The notes beneath the pieces were generated by a model that ran no database searches, was not told the DNA's origin, and saw nothing but the letters and a program-made list of their open reading frames with translations. 64,000 nt of DNA, from contig NC_083566.1 of assembly GCF_019925205.1 (NCBI RefSeq), positions 5,208,001-5,272,000 of the forward strand, read 5' to 3'. Both the position numbers and the translations under genes were made by a program. The stretch comes from Metopolophium dirhodum. Taxonomy: Eukaryota > Arthropoda > Insecta > Hemiptera > Aphididae. Below, one piece after another: positions 41,215 through 55,260 of this stretch; the first letter of the stretch is position 1; the number at the start of each line of letters is the position of its first letter.

Positions 41215-41690
41215 TACGACTAAAATATTATTCGTATTTGCGACGATCACGTATCTGAATTTGAACATTTATTACATTTATATAAATTAGAAATCAATTC
41301 GAAAATACGCTGTTTGGCGCAAACGTTGGAGAGATAACAGTATAACACTATAATATTCTGGTCAGTGGAGGATCTAGGATTTGTTTATGATGGGCGCTAT
41401 TTCTACGTGGTGAAATTGATCTAAGTTTTTAATTAAAAATAAAAATAGTAAGTTAAATACGCAAAATGGTGGGCGCATCAGCACCCAAGCACCACTTATT
41501 CCGGCAGACATATTTTAACATAATATTTTGACGCCTAAGAGTAAAATATATTATTTGCGACGATTTCAAATCTGCATTTAAACATTTATGACTGTTATAG
41601 GAATCAATTTAAAAATACCCAGTAGGCGCAAACGTCGTCGGGATAACTCTATATTATAATATTCTGGCCAACATATTTCAACATTTGACG
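41215..41690 (+). repeat. Two-copy degenerate tandem repeat
   Basis: Unit 1 (about 41,215-41,532, including the hAT-like insertion) and unit 2 (about 41,533-41,690) share ATTTGCGACGAT, GGCGCAAACGT and ACTCTATATTATAATATTCTGG-like stretches in the same order. Function unknown. Confidence 0.6.
41363..41497. mobile_element. Small hAT-like MITE inside a tandem repeat unit
   Basis: A 135-bp insertion beginning CAGTGGAGGATCTAGGATTT and ending ACCACTT. Flanks ATTCTGGT (41,355-41,362) and ATTCCGGC (41,498-41,505) look like an aged 8-bp target duplication. The neighbouring tandem copy lacks it (ATATTCTGGCCAACATATTT near 41,660), so the insertion edges are known independently. Confidence 0.65.
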
Positions 41691-41899
41691 CGTATTCGGT
41701 ATCACATTATTATTATTATGGCCGGTGGGCTGTAGTTGCAGCGGCAGTTGTAGATGGGCGATGGCGGTGATAAACCATCAAACATAAACAGAGCACTTAA
41801 AATACGATTCTTCGTGCATAATATTTTCAGTTATTTATATATTATGCATGTATATTTTGCATGTGGCCGGTAATAAATATTTGAAAGTCTAACTCACCG

Positions 41900-42889
41900 G
41901 ATATCACGATTTCGTAATATTTCAAACCCCAATGGCCGCGCGAGCTCACACATCTCCGTGCCCAGTTTAACGACTATATGTCGTTTTATTTATAGGGTAT
42001 TAGATATTAAACATCTTCCTCGTTGTCCTGCTCCTCACCTCCTCCTTGTCTTACTCACTCTGTCCAGGCCCTTTTGCCATATTACCTCTATGCTTTTAAA
42101 TGCGGGAAAAAGGTCCGTTTCATAATTGCATTATACATTTTATTATGGCTGGTTCAATAATATAATACCTAATAATATATATCGACAGCGAAATGGACAT
42201 ATATATAATGTTATATATATATATATTATATAATATACACAATCGGAAGTATTCATCGACCAGTCCGAACGGAACGTTACATATTATTTTTTTACCCGCA
42301 CTGTAAATGCTCAGTACACGAATTGACTTTATTTCGTGAAATCGAACATTGATATTATTTTAATTCAATAATTATTATAATATGTTTTATGTTGTAGGAA
42401 TAAAAATATAACCAATTGCATGACGTATTGACCTATACCTACCCGTCAGTGTGTGCTCGTAATGTATACTAATTTTGAAAATATTTGAAATTTATGTTTA
42501 ACATATTATTATGACTACTGCCAGGACATCATGATGATGCCTTTTTTAAGCGTGGAACTTCATTTTTAAATTAGAAATATGACCTCTAGACATAATATTC
42601 CAAAAACAATATTATTTAAAATGTAAATATTTTGTAGCACAGAGACCGACCATAACGCGTTGGTTGAAATATAATATATTATTTACGATTGTTTAGCGTA
42701 AATAAAGACGATAGGGTACTAAAAGAGATATTTTAATAATACTAACACTAAATTAACTAAAAAGTACATATTATTATTATACATTATCATGAGATCACGG
42801 GAAATAGTTCAGAATATCGTGTTCTTGATAGGAACACAATACTGAAAAAACCCAAAAGCCATAGGTACAAAAACAATCATAAACCACGG

Positions 42890-42921
<32 letters not shown>

Positions 42922-44100
42922 ATAATATAATGTGTAATAATAAGACGTATAATAACAACTAACAACAATAATATTATTATGTTGTACATTAAATATTGTG
43001 ATGTAGGTATCGATGAAACGCGCGGTCGATTTTTGTATGACATTTTTTTCAACCATTAGATAAAAAAAGAAACACTTGTACAAACGCATTACATACGATT
43101 AGTATAATGAGTAATACCTGACGAGTTTAATATTATTTGAGTGTGTTACTGCACACGTATAATATTATGCTGCTAATTTATATCCAACGCCATCGGGCGT
43201 GTGGCCTAATTCATAGCTACATAATATTAAAACCGTATTTTTTCCGCGTGTTACACGATGATGATAATAATAATGATATTCGATTCAAATATGCCCACAA
43301 AGGCGGTTATTCAATTATACGTTTATAATAATATAATAGCGACGATGCTCTATTACTATAATATATTATTTTGATATGCACTCGTCCCAGCAGATGTGCA
43401 CGGCGGCGATGATACGCGTTTTATTCGCTGAACAAAATTTAGTGGCCGACCTAATTTACATATTAATAATATCATTATTGCGAGCACCGGGACTTGGTCG
43501 ATTCAGATTGTAACGTTTAAATGCGTATACGTACACTGCTGTGTATACGTATTACAATATTATAGCGACGGCGGTGTAAAAACGATCAGGTCGGTCGTTT
43601 CGGAATATTATCATTTCGCCGAACGTCAAACTAAGCGAAAACAGTATAACCTTTGTTTGGTTCAAGAAGGGGAAAAAAACAGTATAAACGGGGTTAAAAA
43701 CTTGGCTACTCCGTCGGACGCATTGCGATAAACGCAAAAGCCGCTCAATGGAAAACGGAACGTTTCCGGTGCAGCCTTGTAGATTATAAAAGATTTATGA
43801 AAACTGGGTCGGAAAAGTGGAAATATTCATTATTTGGTTAAAAACATTGACAAACGGCGCCATATATTCGCGGTTCGACGAGTATCGCCGGCCTGCTGGT
43901 TGTTGTACAGTCGTGATTATATTATATTGTTGTTTTCTTAATAATTCTTCAAAAGATAGAGTTACACGGGAATCGAGCACCATCGTGTTGGCAAACAACA
44001 ATAACGATAATATTATACTGTGTCCAATAGGTTTCGTATTATTTGCAATGGCCATATTGTAAATATTGTCACTTCGACGGACGTCTGCAGTATTAATAAC
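41900..44100. other. Noncoding, CpG-richer toward the right
   Basis: A CG-richer patch at 43,150-44,100 contains overlapping short frames on both strands with no domain. It could be another promoter region. Confidence 0.4.
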
Positions 44101-44433
44101 ACAATTTATTTATTCTTTCATCGGTATTGTATTCCGTGATTTATTTATTGTGTTTATATATTTTATTCGTTTGAATATCGTTGTACATAGCATTTTGGTC
44201 AAGTACCAGTACAATATTATAATGTCATAATAAATTTGTTTTTATACGATGATATCAGCTGTGCACTATAAACACGTAGGTATGACTTATTATACCAACC
44301 TATTACCATTAATTATAATGCATGCCTGTTATTACTTATTAATATACTATTATATAATCAATGTCATAAGCTAGACTTCAAAAAAAAAGTTTTAAAAAAT
44401 GTGTTTTACATATTATAATAATTAAATAGTATA

Positions 44434-44570
44434 CAGTGAAACCTCCCCTAACGGACACCTCCAAACGTATTTTTGGGAACAAACTACAACATTTTTACAA
44501 TCTGGATCCTCTGAATAATCTGGACAACATTTCAGAAACCGAGAGTGTCTAGTAATTAGAAGTTTCGCTG
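44434..44570. mobile_element. pogo-like MITE
   Basis: A 137-bp element starting CAGTGAAACCTCCCCTAACG and ending AGAAGTTTCGCTG, flanked by TA on both sides. CAGTGAAACYT termini with TA target sites are typical of Tc1/mariner-pogo (Tigger-like) elements. Confidence 0.7.
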
Positions 44571-46215
44571 TATTTAATCGTCAATCCCAATCCAATAGAA
44601 ATATTATAACATTTTAGATTGAGAATCGGCTATATCTACTTAACACATGGTTAAACAATTATTGTATAAAAGTTTTTTTCTGATGACAAAATTGACAAAG
44701 TTAGAGTGATTTAAATACTTTATAAATAAATGCTATTTTTAGCAACATATTAAGTTTTAACCATTCGTTTATACTCGACATATCTTCAATATTATAATTG
44801 TTAAATTACTATTTGTGCACAGTGGTAATGTAAATAAACAAAAACGCTTATTATATAATAAATTCTAAAAAAATGAGCTATAGTTTTTTTTAAAATTAAG
44901 AAATATTATTACGAAAACCCAGTCATAAAACAGTTCATATGATCATTATAATTGGTAAGTTTCTACTAACTCCAACTTTGTCAATTTTACAATTATTAAG
45001 AAAAATAACGTTTTTATATAAAAAAAAAAATTACTTTTAACGAAAATAATCTATCCAAATCTGTAGAAAAAAATTGGCGCTACCATTTAAAAACCGATAG
45101 TTGAAACGTGCACATAATGTGTACTTTGTAGTTTGTACTATTTAATCTTCCGAAAACACCATTTTGATCTCACGTCATAAAACTAAAATATTTATTAACT
45201 CCTCTTATCGTAAATACAGTATGTATATATTATTATATTATATAAAAAAATATTTAGACGGCTTATAAAACTATGTATAAACTAATGTCTTTAGCAGCTG
45301 AAGTTGTACATAATCAATTAAAAAAAAATATAAATATAAATGTCTATAGTTTAATATTTATAATATTATGATTAGGTTTATAAAAAATATTACAAAATAG
45401 ATAGATTTTGTTATAATAAATCTGTATACGAAACTTACGTCGTTTAAATATATTTATCTGTAATGTAAAATAATAATGATAAAAATAATAATAATAATAG
45501 TAATAAATTAAATTATAATATTGTTGGTGTAAATATTTTTTTGTTTTTCCGCTTTACTTTTACTAAACGGCAAACACAATAATAATATTCTTTTCCGCAT
45601 TCACATAATATATTTTATAAAAAAACAAACAAAAATAATATACATACGCAGTGTGTCTCCGTCGATTACTTTTTTTCTAAATTGTATTTTTAAATATGTT
45701 TGCTGTAAGATTTGCAGTGCAGGCAAGAAGTGGATATAGGATATTTATAATAGGTGTCATGCAAGAGGAAACTCGACCTTACAATAATTACTTAAAACAT
45801 AACATATTAGAACGCATTGTGTCGTATACAAATACAACATAATAAATATTAATATTTAAGTAGGGATGCATAGAACATTGATCACTATTATTTTTAGAAA
45901 CATTCTTTAGTTAATTTGTATCAGTTATAAAATATTTTATTGATAGGCATACCAGAATTATATTTAAAATATGGTATAGTTTATTTAAAGGCTAATAATG
46001 TTGGTGCTTTAATTTAATACAATTTGTATTATGAATTATAATTCTTATAATAATGGTTTAATTAGTAATTAATTTTATAGTTATATGCGATATTGTATAA
46101 TATCATATTACCAAAAATATGGTGTTGAAAGAAAATATTATAAAATATATAAAAAATATTACAGTCGTGTCAATACATTTGATTATAAAATTAATAATTA
46201 TGCATTTTATGTAAT

Positions 46216-47530
46216 ATCGACGGTTTCAAGCCAAAACGGCGTAAACGACAGTTTTTACAAAACACATTTTTTCGTATCATGATGTAAACGCCAGAATTAC
46301 GAATAGATTAAGCTTACTATCGTGTCGATTGATTAACTGTACGATTTTATATATAATATTTTAAAAGTTTGAGTCGTAAGCGACATTAATTAGCAGCTAG
46401 GTGTGCTGTTTAAATGAAGTTTAAACGTCAAAAGTAGGCTTAAGCGACATAACTGTATTGATTTATGCTTTAAGTGGCTGCACTACCGCTTACATCATAT
46501 TACGTTTATCACATGTTTTTTTTTTGGTGGTTACAGCAGATATTTTTTGATAACGAGACATCATAACCATAGACCTATAAACTAATGGACAGCGCATAGA
46601 GAGAGAGGTCAGGGGTACGATATAGAGTAAAATAGAAAAGAGAACGTGGGGGAAATATAGTATTAGTTTCATACGTCAATGATTACCCCCTTTATGTTCT
46701 TTCTCTCTTTTCTCTCTTCGTTTTCTCTTCTTTCTTTCTCTTATATGATTCCCGTGCATTGACGGCAGGACGGAGTGGAATGCGCTGTCCAGGTCTATGG
46801 TCATAACTCATAATATTATGTGCCAGCTATTAAAGATCGCGGTATCACGATATTATTTATATTAAACCAATTATTATTGGTCGCTTACATCACAATATTA
46901 TCATGTATATTATGTCGTTTACATCAAAAAACTGCTAGCTTAATAATGTTATTGTTTACAGCATACTTTTATTTTATATAATTTATTAGTTTTTACTAAA
47001 ACTGTTGAATTGTAGTCATTATTGATGATTGATATACTAATTAATTAACTTAATTCACTTTTATTTTATTGTAGGCTTAATAATGGCGACTAGATCTACA
47101 AAAATACTCAAAGCTGCGTTGGAAGAATACTGTTAAATACTTTTCTATTGCTTTTACTATTATTATATATATAATAAACTGAAATATTGAGCAAAAAAAT
47201 TTATTTCGTAATTTTATGGCACTTACATCATATAATTTTAATGATATTAAAAAAAAAAACACATGTAAGTTATGTTTTGTGGAATAAGCGACCAATCATT
47301 TTTTGGTCGCTTGGTACTCATTTAATCTTTTACATTTATATATTTGGGTTATTAAATATTGACAACAATACTATATTCAATATTTTATTTAATGACCATG
47401 AATTTGTGTAACGTAAATTTTATAGTTTAAATTGCTAAATAATTTTTTTTTCTAACGAATTTTGTTTTTATTTTCCTGAACATTTTTATAATAATTGTCG
47501 TTTACGCCGTTTTGGCTTGGAACCGTCGAT
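46216..47530. mobile_element. 1.3-kb element with 35-bp terminal inverted repeats
   Basis: Left terminus 46,216-46,250 (starts ATCGACGGTTTCAAGCCAAA) is the complement of 47,496-47,530 with one mismatch. Inside, a GTCGYTTAC motif recurs in both orientations (near 46,376, 46,441, 46,879 and 46,914), like subterminal transposase-binding repeats. No transposase is evident. A MITE is nested at 46,567-46,800. Confidence 0.7.
46567..46800. mobile_element. 234-bp MITE with TCATAA target duplication
   Basis: Begins CCATAGACCT and ends AGGTCTATGG. Subterminal GGACAGCGCAT and ATGCGCTGTCC also pair. A perfect direct TCATAA flanks it at 46,561-46,566 and 46,801-46,806. The interior has a strong purine/pyrimidine skew (CTTTCTCTC-rich around 46,695-46,740). 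Confidence 0.8.
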
Positions 47531-48276
47531 AATATTATGATGCACATGCATGTGAATTGTGCAACGTGTTGTCAAATCAAACAATAATCAAATCTCGTTG
47601 CATGTAAACCTACCATTCCATAAAACACTGTCGTTTGAAATAGTTATAGGAATAATGATTAAATAGTTCAAGGTTAGGTTATAAATTATTTATATATATA
47701 TATATATGTATAGTTTTGATATTTACGCAAAATGTATATAACATTATCGCTTTAGCTGTATATATTAACAGTATCAGTACGAAATACAGTATGATATTAT
47801 TTTAATATATCATAAGGTATATCAAGTTTATGTCGTGAAATTTATAAACGATTACGGAACAGTAAAATAATATAAATTTATTATAAAATTATAATAGGTA
47901 GTGAGCGGTACAGATATATTCATCCATATCAATAATAATTATTATTCGATATAACATCAAATAATAATAATAATAATAATATTTTTGACACCATAGTTAT
48001 TTATATTTTAAATTTTGCATGTATAGGCCCTAAACCGATTGGTTTTACATTTTAAGAGAAACAAAATTATTCTAGTGTTACTATCATGATTTATTATTCC
48101 ACCATAAAATATGTTTTGTACTATTATAGGTACACATTGTTTCTATGTTAAAATCCAGAGTATCACGTGTAAATGTTTCCCCAAGAGACACTGAATTGTT
48201 TGAAGTTATTATTCCATGTATATTAAACAAGAGCTATAAACATGTACACGTGTTTGTTCAACTTTACACAATAGAA

Positions 48277-49666
48277 CACAGATATATAAAAATACTAGAT
48301 AGACGACTTGGAAATGTTTTTGAAGCCTAGAAAATGGCCGAAATTCTCTTATCTAAGAGGTGAATGTTGACATTTTCGTAACACTGATAAAGATATTATT
48401 GTTATCAATTGATCATATTAATTAATAATTAATATTTAATATTATAAAGTACAAGTTTAAACTTTAAAGTTGTATAGGTAGTTCATGATTTTAATAACTT
48501 AATTTACTTACATAAGTCTTAAATACATATTATTAACTTTAAGCTTATTCAACAGTTATGTAAATTATGTAATAAGTGCATGTGAATATTACATTTTTTT
48601 AATAAAAATTTGTTCTATTGTAAAATATTTTTAAAAACAATCGGCATTAATTAATTAACAATTTTACATACATTTAATATTTTTGAAATACTATATTTCA
48701 AATCAATAAAACAAATACACATACTATCTTATTTGATAATAAAACAAATGTTTAAAACATAACAAAACAAAACTGGTAAACTACCTAATTTAATAAATTT
48801 AATAATAATACAATTAATGTTAAAAAAAAAAAAACCAAAACTGGCCTAGTATAATAATAATTATAAAATATTTCAAATAAATACATCAAAACAGGTTTAC
48901 TACCTTATCTAATAATAATAATAATATAAATGTTTAAAACGAACGAAACAAAACTGGTACCTATTGTCCTATTGAACTTTTGGTCAAACTTGTGAGTTGC
49001 AAATTGTATTATACCAATATACCATATGTTTAAAGTTAATACAAATAAATTTCATCCTTTGTATTGTTATAAATACCTACAAGGTTTTAGAATAATTGCA
49101 ATTTAATTGTACCATTTAATCGCATTTATTTTGGAACTAATGGAACTCAACATCTAATAATAATTAGAAGTCTTTTTATTACATACATATAATATTAATT
49201 TAAACAATTTTTATAATTTCACCAAGTATAAGATATATATTAATTATATTCTCTCTTATATTTAATATTAAATTAAATTGTTTTCTTCTTTTTTGTTTTA
49301 CTTTATTATGTTGTAATATGATATAACATAAGCTTTTATTTTTAGTTCATTTTTAATATGAACTCAGATCACTCGAATTCAAGCATGTGCTTATTGGACG
49401 AGCTTGAAACTTGTTTATTATATCTATATTGTATTTCCCGTTTGTTGCAATAAATTATACTTTTAATCTTAATTTTAAGTGGATGATGTGTCATTGTAAT
49501 ACATATTTAATAGTTTTAGATTCCCGTCATATCACGGTTTATCATAATTTACATTTTGTAAACATTCACCTCTTAGATAAGAGAATTTCGGCCATTTTGT
49601 CGGCTTCATAATTATTACATTGTAGGAATAGGGAGTCGTCTATCTAGTATTTTTTATATATCTGTG
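48277..49666. mobile_element. 1.4-kb inverted-repeat element with internal tandem repeats
   Basis: Arms of about 100 bp (48,277-48,375 and 49,559-49,666) share CACAGATATATAAAAA, ACTAGATAGACGACT and AATGGCCGAAATTCTCTTAT in inverted order. The interior is AT-rich without a transposase. It has four diverged units of about 60 bp at 48,727-48,975, each carrying AAAACTGG- or AAAACAGG-like sequence followed by a CTA-rich stretch. Confidence 0.6.
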
Positions 49667-49699
49667 CAATAGAATGAGTGGGTTGACTCAAAATAATCT

Positions 49700-52600
49700 T
49701 TATAAAATATAATATATATTTGTAAAATAATTCTATTCACAATTCTATTTTTACTCTATCACTATTTGTCACAGAAAATATTCATTAACTTAATCATGGC
49801 CGAAATAATTGAAAATCCCATAAAATAATACAATTTAAAATTAACTGTTGTAATTAGTACTTTCTTTGTTTTGTAAAAGCAATTGTTATATACACTCCAC
49901 GAACCACAAATTTGACTTTTAAATCTCTTAATTCATCCTAATAAATGTTGTCACTTAGAAACTCAAAGAAAACGGTATGAAATATAAGTTTTTGTGACAA
50001 GATAAAAAAATTATTTTATTTTGTTGATAAGCATAAAAACCAAAAACTGTGTATTTTGTTTTCGAAACTAATTGTAAAATCTTAAACAGCTTATTTTGAA
50101 GGACAAATGACTTATACCTAGATTCACTGCTATTTAACAAAGTGATACAATTATTTATAATTGTTAATTTGACCATATTGATTTTAAATTATATTCGAGA
50201 TTAATATCAGATATGATTGGTGAACCACAGTGAAGTACCAGAAAAAATTGTAACTATATTTATATAATATTGCCACAACATTCTTAGGCTAAAACTAAAA
50301 TATATTATACCACACTGATATTTTATTACTCGTATCGGATGCAATTATCAATAATTCTGTAAAAATCTATTTTATAATCACCAAACAAGTAAAAACACAT
50401 ATGTTATTAATTATTATTAGCAACACTATAATAGCATACACGCAAGAAACCGTGTGTACTCGTAATGAATGGAAAACGATCCGATAAGTAAAAAAAACTA
50501 AAATTTCAAGACGTTATACTAGTGGATTATCCGTAATCAGATTGTTCAGTTCAGTACACCATTTTCATCATGTTAAAAGCTTCACGAGCATATGTTTAGA
50601 TCGCATCTAACTGACCACTTGCTGACACGTAATCTACCAATGTTGTGTCAAAAAAAAAAAAAAAACCAAAAGATTAGAGATGGTAGTCTAAGGGGACTTG
50701 GACCGATAAAATGCATGTGTGTTCATTAAACAATATTATACGCTATACTATGATAGACATTAATAGTACTTTGTCAAAAATAACTAACAAAATTCTGAGA
50801 AAATTTATAAAGTTTGAAAATCGATACAAATTGATTTTATATTTTCCAATTAATCCCATACTTCAGTGTTTACAGATTATCCATATATTATTACAAAATG
50901 TTATTTTTCTCGAGCTTAACTAATAATCAGACGATTCTTATATTATATTTCAACTTAATTATTAGTAATTTCTACTGCTAGATTATGTATACATTTAAAA
51001 ATATTGATTATTTCTTGCCATTATGTATTCAAACGCTTATTTGAGTTTTAAAGTACTGGCAGGAGATGGATAGAGAAGCATATACTTTGTTGGTGCACGG
51101 GTATTATAGAAGAAGGCAAACATATATTTATATTGTATATTGAAGAAAGGGTGTTTCACTAATCACACGATTGCCCCGATCATACCTTTTAATTATGCAA
51201 GTATTTAAATTCCGTTCCTGGAATTTTTGAGTATAGTAATACCATAAAGATTATAATATTTTTATATACATACATTTTCATATGCTGTTTGAGGAATGCC
51301 CTGTGGAGAAACAAAATTATGCATTTTTTAACGATACCGTCACTTTTCTTTGTATAGAATAATACGTAGAGGATTATTTTTTATTAAAAATGTTGTGATA
51401 TCAAAACCGATAGTCAAACAAGTATTCTGTAGTTTGTTTTAATAATTTTTATACTTGATGACCTAAAGATGGATATCTTACAATCAGTTTATACGTTAAA
51501 ATTTAGTACCATATTCTGAAATATTTATTACCCAAGTAGTCCTGTATAATTCAAAGGTTTAAACAATGCAATGATAAGTGTAAACTTTTATCTAGATAAT
51601 ATGGTAGATTAAACTAATTTGTATTTTATTTAAATAGCATATATTTTAATTTTTTTCCTACGTAAACATAAAGTAACTAAGAGTCAATATAGGTACATAC
51701 AGTATTATGCTATTATTATGTATTAATTGAATAGTGTTCTGATAAAAAAATTGTAATCGAAAAATATTATTCATGAAAAATGAATATGATTTAAATAAAA
51801 TGTAACTAGATAAGTAAATATAATATCATCGAAGATAACCAAAAGATAAATGTTACCACAGATCTATATAAGATAATATATGAGTAATCTGCTCTCTAGA
51901 TAAGTGTCAAGATGGTTTATATTATAATTATATAGACTTATAGAAATACCTAGACGGAACATCAGCTTTTTACGAGGATCGGGTGCTATTAAAGCTATGT
52001 ATTGGCTGTCCTCGGAACAGTGCCCTTTCTGTCACTCTATTATGATAAAACTCGTACTATTTCTCATAATGCGTCTGGCACGACCAGTCTTCGGGACAAT
52101 TAATATTTCGCCTATCTCTATAAGTCTGTGCTTTGGGAAAAGTTCAGTGATTTCCAATATAATCAGAAAAAATTAAAAAACGTTCTAAGAAAAAAAACAG
52201 AAAATTTAGTTATGCAATTAGAGTTGTTTAGAAAATTGATTTTGTTATTTCTTTTTTAAAATGTTGTTGCAACTTGAAAATATTACCTAATTTTTATAAA
52301 AGCATTTTTTAGAAAATAAATAATTTTCAAAGTATTTTAGCTTAATTTATTGTGGTCTTTATATATTTGAAACTTTTGATTTAAAAAGCATACTATCTAT
52401 GTTTTCTTTTGTGTTTTTTTACGATATTTTAGTATTCAAGCAAGATATGAGTACCTAATACCTATGTGCAATGTTAAAATTTAACAATTTTCATAACTCT
52501 TTTAAAAATTAAAATATCGCCATTACCCAATGTGAAAATACACTAAATATTATCTTTACCTTTAAGTTTGATTGATGACGGAGACAACACACGCGGGTGT

Positions 52601-53848
52601 AAAATCCCCTTAAGGATTAAATTGGCACTGTCTTTTTGTACTATATAAAACGATAAATTTAAATTTTTAAAGCTATAAAAACAAAGATTTTATCTACTCA
52701 GTTTTATGACAACGATGACAACATTAAACTATAAGGAAATGTGTCACGAATTGATTGATTTCTTAAAGATGAATTATACACTTGGCATTACTCATGATGA
52801 ACGATTGACATAGCTCTGGAACGAATATTATTATTACCAATATCCTGATATTCTGACACAGAAATACAATAATTAATTAGCTTCATCTACCAGCTTAATC
52901 AGTATTATTGATATATTTATTGGACGCACGAGTAGATATTAACGATATAATAATAGAACCGATACTAACGATATAATTACCCAATTAGGATTAATACTAT
53001 TAATAGAAATATTGAGTTTTTTTAGTTGTGCATCTATGATACCACATTATAATGGTTGAATTTTCGTATTGAGTACTCAAAAGGTAATGATTTGTTTACA
53101 AAACAATTTAATATTATATAAAAAAAATTAAAATATATCATTCATGCAGAAAGTAATTAATTGTATTAGGTGTTACCCTGGTCACTTAATCACTGTTTTT
53201 CTAATATTCATTTCTGATGGGGTAATAATATTTTTCTACTATGACGTGACAATAAGTTGCTACGAAAGAAATTCAAAAATATTCAAAATACGTAGTCACG
53301 ATGTTCTTATTTAATCATCTAAGTTTTTTTAAACAAAAATTATAGATAAAATCCTGAACATTCTGAAATTATTTTGTAGTTGAAAGACTTGAACATTAAA
53401 TACAAGGTCATTATGACTACAGCGAATTTTTAACATAAACAAATTACATTAATAAATTTGTTCGTTTTAGTTGAGGTTTTCGCTATTTGATTTATAATAA
53501 TATATTGTCTTTATACATTTATTTGTGTTTTTTGTTAAGTTAAGTATAAACGTCTATTATATAAATCAATAATTGTAGATAAATAAAAAACTTTTATAGT
53601 GATATTACACAACTTGATAGTTAATATAATTAAAATTATGTGTTAACTGTCCTACTGTGTACCTATTTGATTCGACATAATTTTATCTACAATTTGGGCA
53701 GTTTTAATAGATCCTAAAATCTAGTAGGTATTTTTATTCATTTTTCGGGTCTATGAATAAATAATTTTAATATTATAATTAATATAATGTATAATTATTT
53801 ATCTGATTGAAGGTAGTAATATTAAGATATTGCTATCGTTTATTAAAT
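49700..53848. other. AT-rich noncoding DNA
   Basis: Apart from the 51,934 MITE candidate and the possible foldback-family end at 52,583-52,613, nothing was recognised. Confidence 0.6.
51934..52127. mobile_element. Candidate short MITE
   Basis: The ends AGACTTATAGA and TCTATAAGTCT are an 11-bp inverted repeat around a 194-bp segment that is GC-richer than its flanks. No clear target duplication, so the call is tentative. Confidence 0.35.
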
Positions 53849-55260
53849 AAGAAAATACAATATTTTGTTCCAAAACCGTTTCTTTATTTAAGTGCAAAAT
53901 TACAATCAATCTAATTTAAATGATTGCATAGTCTGAAATTAGCATCGACAAGTAAGCCGTACTAGGTAGGTACGTACTAACAGTGTTTCGTATAATAACG
54001 ATTTTACTATGTTTATCTATTTATGAGTGTATGATGGAAACCAAACTGTATCACAGTGGCAGTAGTTGAACCTGTAAACAAAATTAAATTTCGATTTTAT
54101 TAAGTTGTATCTATATAATATAAATGAGATATTATATTATATACAACACATGATTTAAATAACAAAATTCAGTGTTTTTAAACTTTAAATAATATAATTT
54201 AATGACATTTAGAAATATAATGTTTATTTTTGTATATTATATTTATTGTGACTTACAGTTAATGGATTTAATTTCATACCACATCTTATAAACTCGAATG
54301 AAGCTTCACAACCATCTTGCTTAACATCTGCATACATAAGAAAAATAAATATTAGTTTAAACTTAGTCATTAATTATAATAAATTATAGTTAGTAAATAA
54401 TATTAAAAAAATATATCCTCTCCAAAATGTCTCTTTTTTTTTAAAAAAAAAACCGATATTATACGTATTGTTATTGCTAATAATTGAATGATTGTATTTT
54501 TATCAGTTAGATCACAATTGTCTATACATTTGTGAGTAGGTGCTGAAAATATAATTATACCATAAAATAGGTCTCGTATAAGAGTGACCTCAAGAAGTGC
54601 GCTTCTGAATACGTGGCTAACGCATGCCAAGTAATGTGCTTTCAGTAGAGTCACTTTATTATTCCAACAACCACCTGGCTTGGATTTCGCTAAAATTAGT
54701 TACGGTAAAGAAAAATGTTTGACCAGGAACCGAAATACCACGTCAAATGTCGATGAAAGCCAATTAAATAAATGTGTGTGGTATGTACCAAAACAAAAGA
54801 AAATCTGTTGCTTTCTGATGTTAATCCAATTTGCGTCACATTGCATACGTATAATATGTTCAAAAGGAAAAAAAAAAACATTTTAATTAATTTATTAGAT
54901 ACATGAAAAATATTACTTTTTAAACAATTCGGGATGACTTGCTCGAAGATTGGCTTAATATGGTCCGGAGCCATTGCTTTCATTGAATCCCCATCGAGAA
55001 TACCGTCTTCATCGATCTACTCAATATAAATAAATAATTATACTAATTTTCCAACTATATATTGATGACTCTGTTTACTATTCTTACCAAAGACATCTCG
55101 TCGAAGCAACACCTTAAAAAGCACTAAAAAAATAAAATATTCATTAATATGCTATAAATTACTTAATTATAATTTACCTATTTATATTACAAACTTATCG
55201 GTTCGTTAATATAATAACATAAATGTTTTATGTATAATAATTATTATGTGCTATTAAGTA
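53849..55260 (-). repeat. Tandem duplication unit, copy 1 (OBP 3' half)
   Basis: Similarity to 62,488-63,785 covers the 3' UTR, exons 4-7, the introns between them and some intron 3 sequence. Shared noncoding landmarks include the GTGCTTTCAGTAG stretch near 54,638 and 63,286. Detectable intronic similarity means the duplication is not ancient. The left edge is sharp, near AAGAAAATACAATATT. Confidence 0.8.
53883..53888 (-). terminator. Polyadenylation signal of the first OBP gene
   Basis: AATAAA on the minus strand, about 165 nt after the TGA at 54,051-54,053. The 3' UTR sequence between them is largely shared with the paralogue's 3' UTR, which supports this as the transcript end. Confidence 0.55.
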
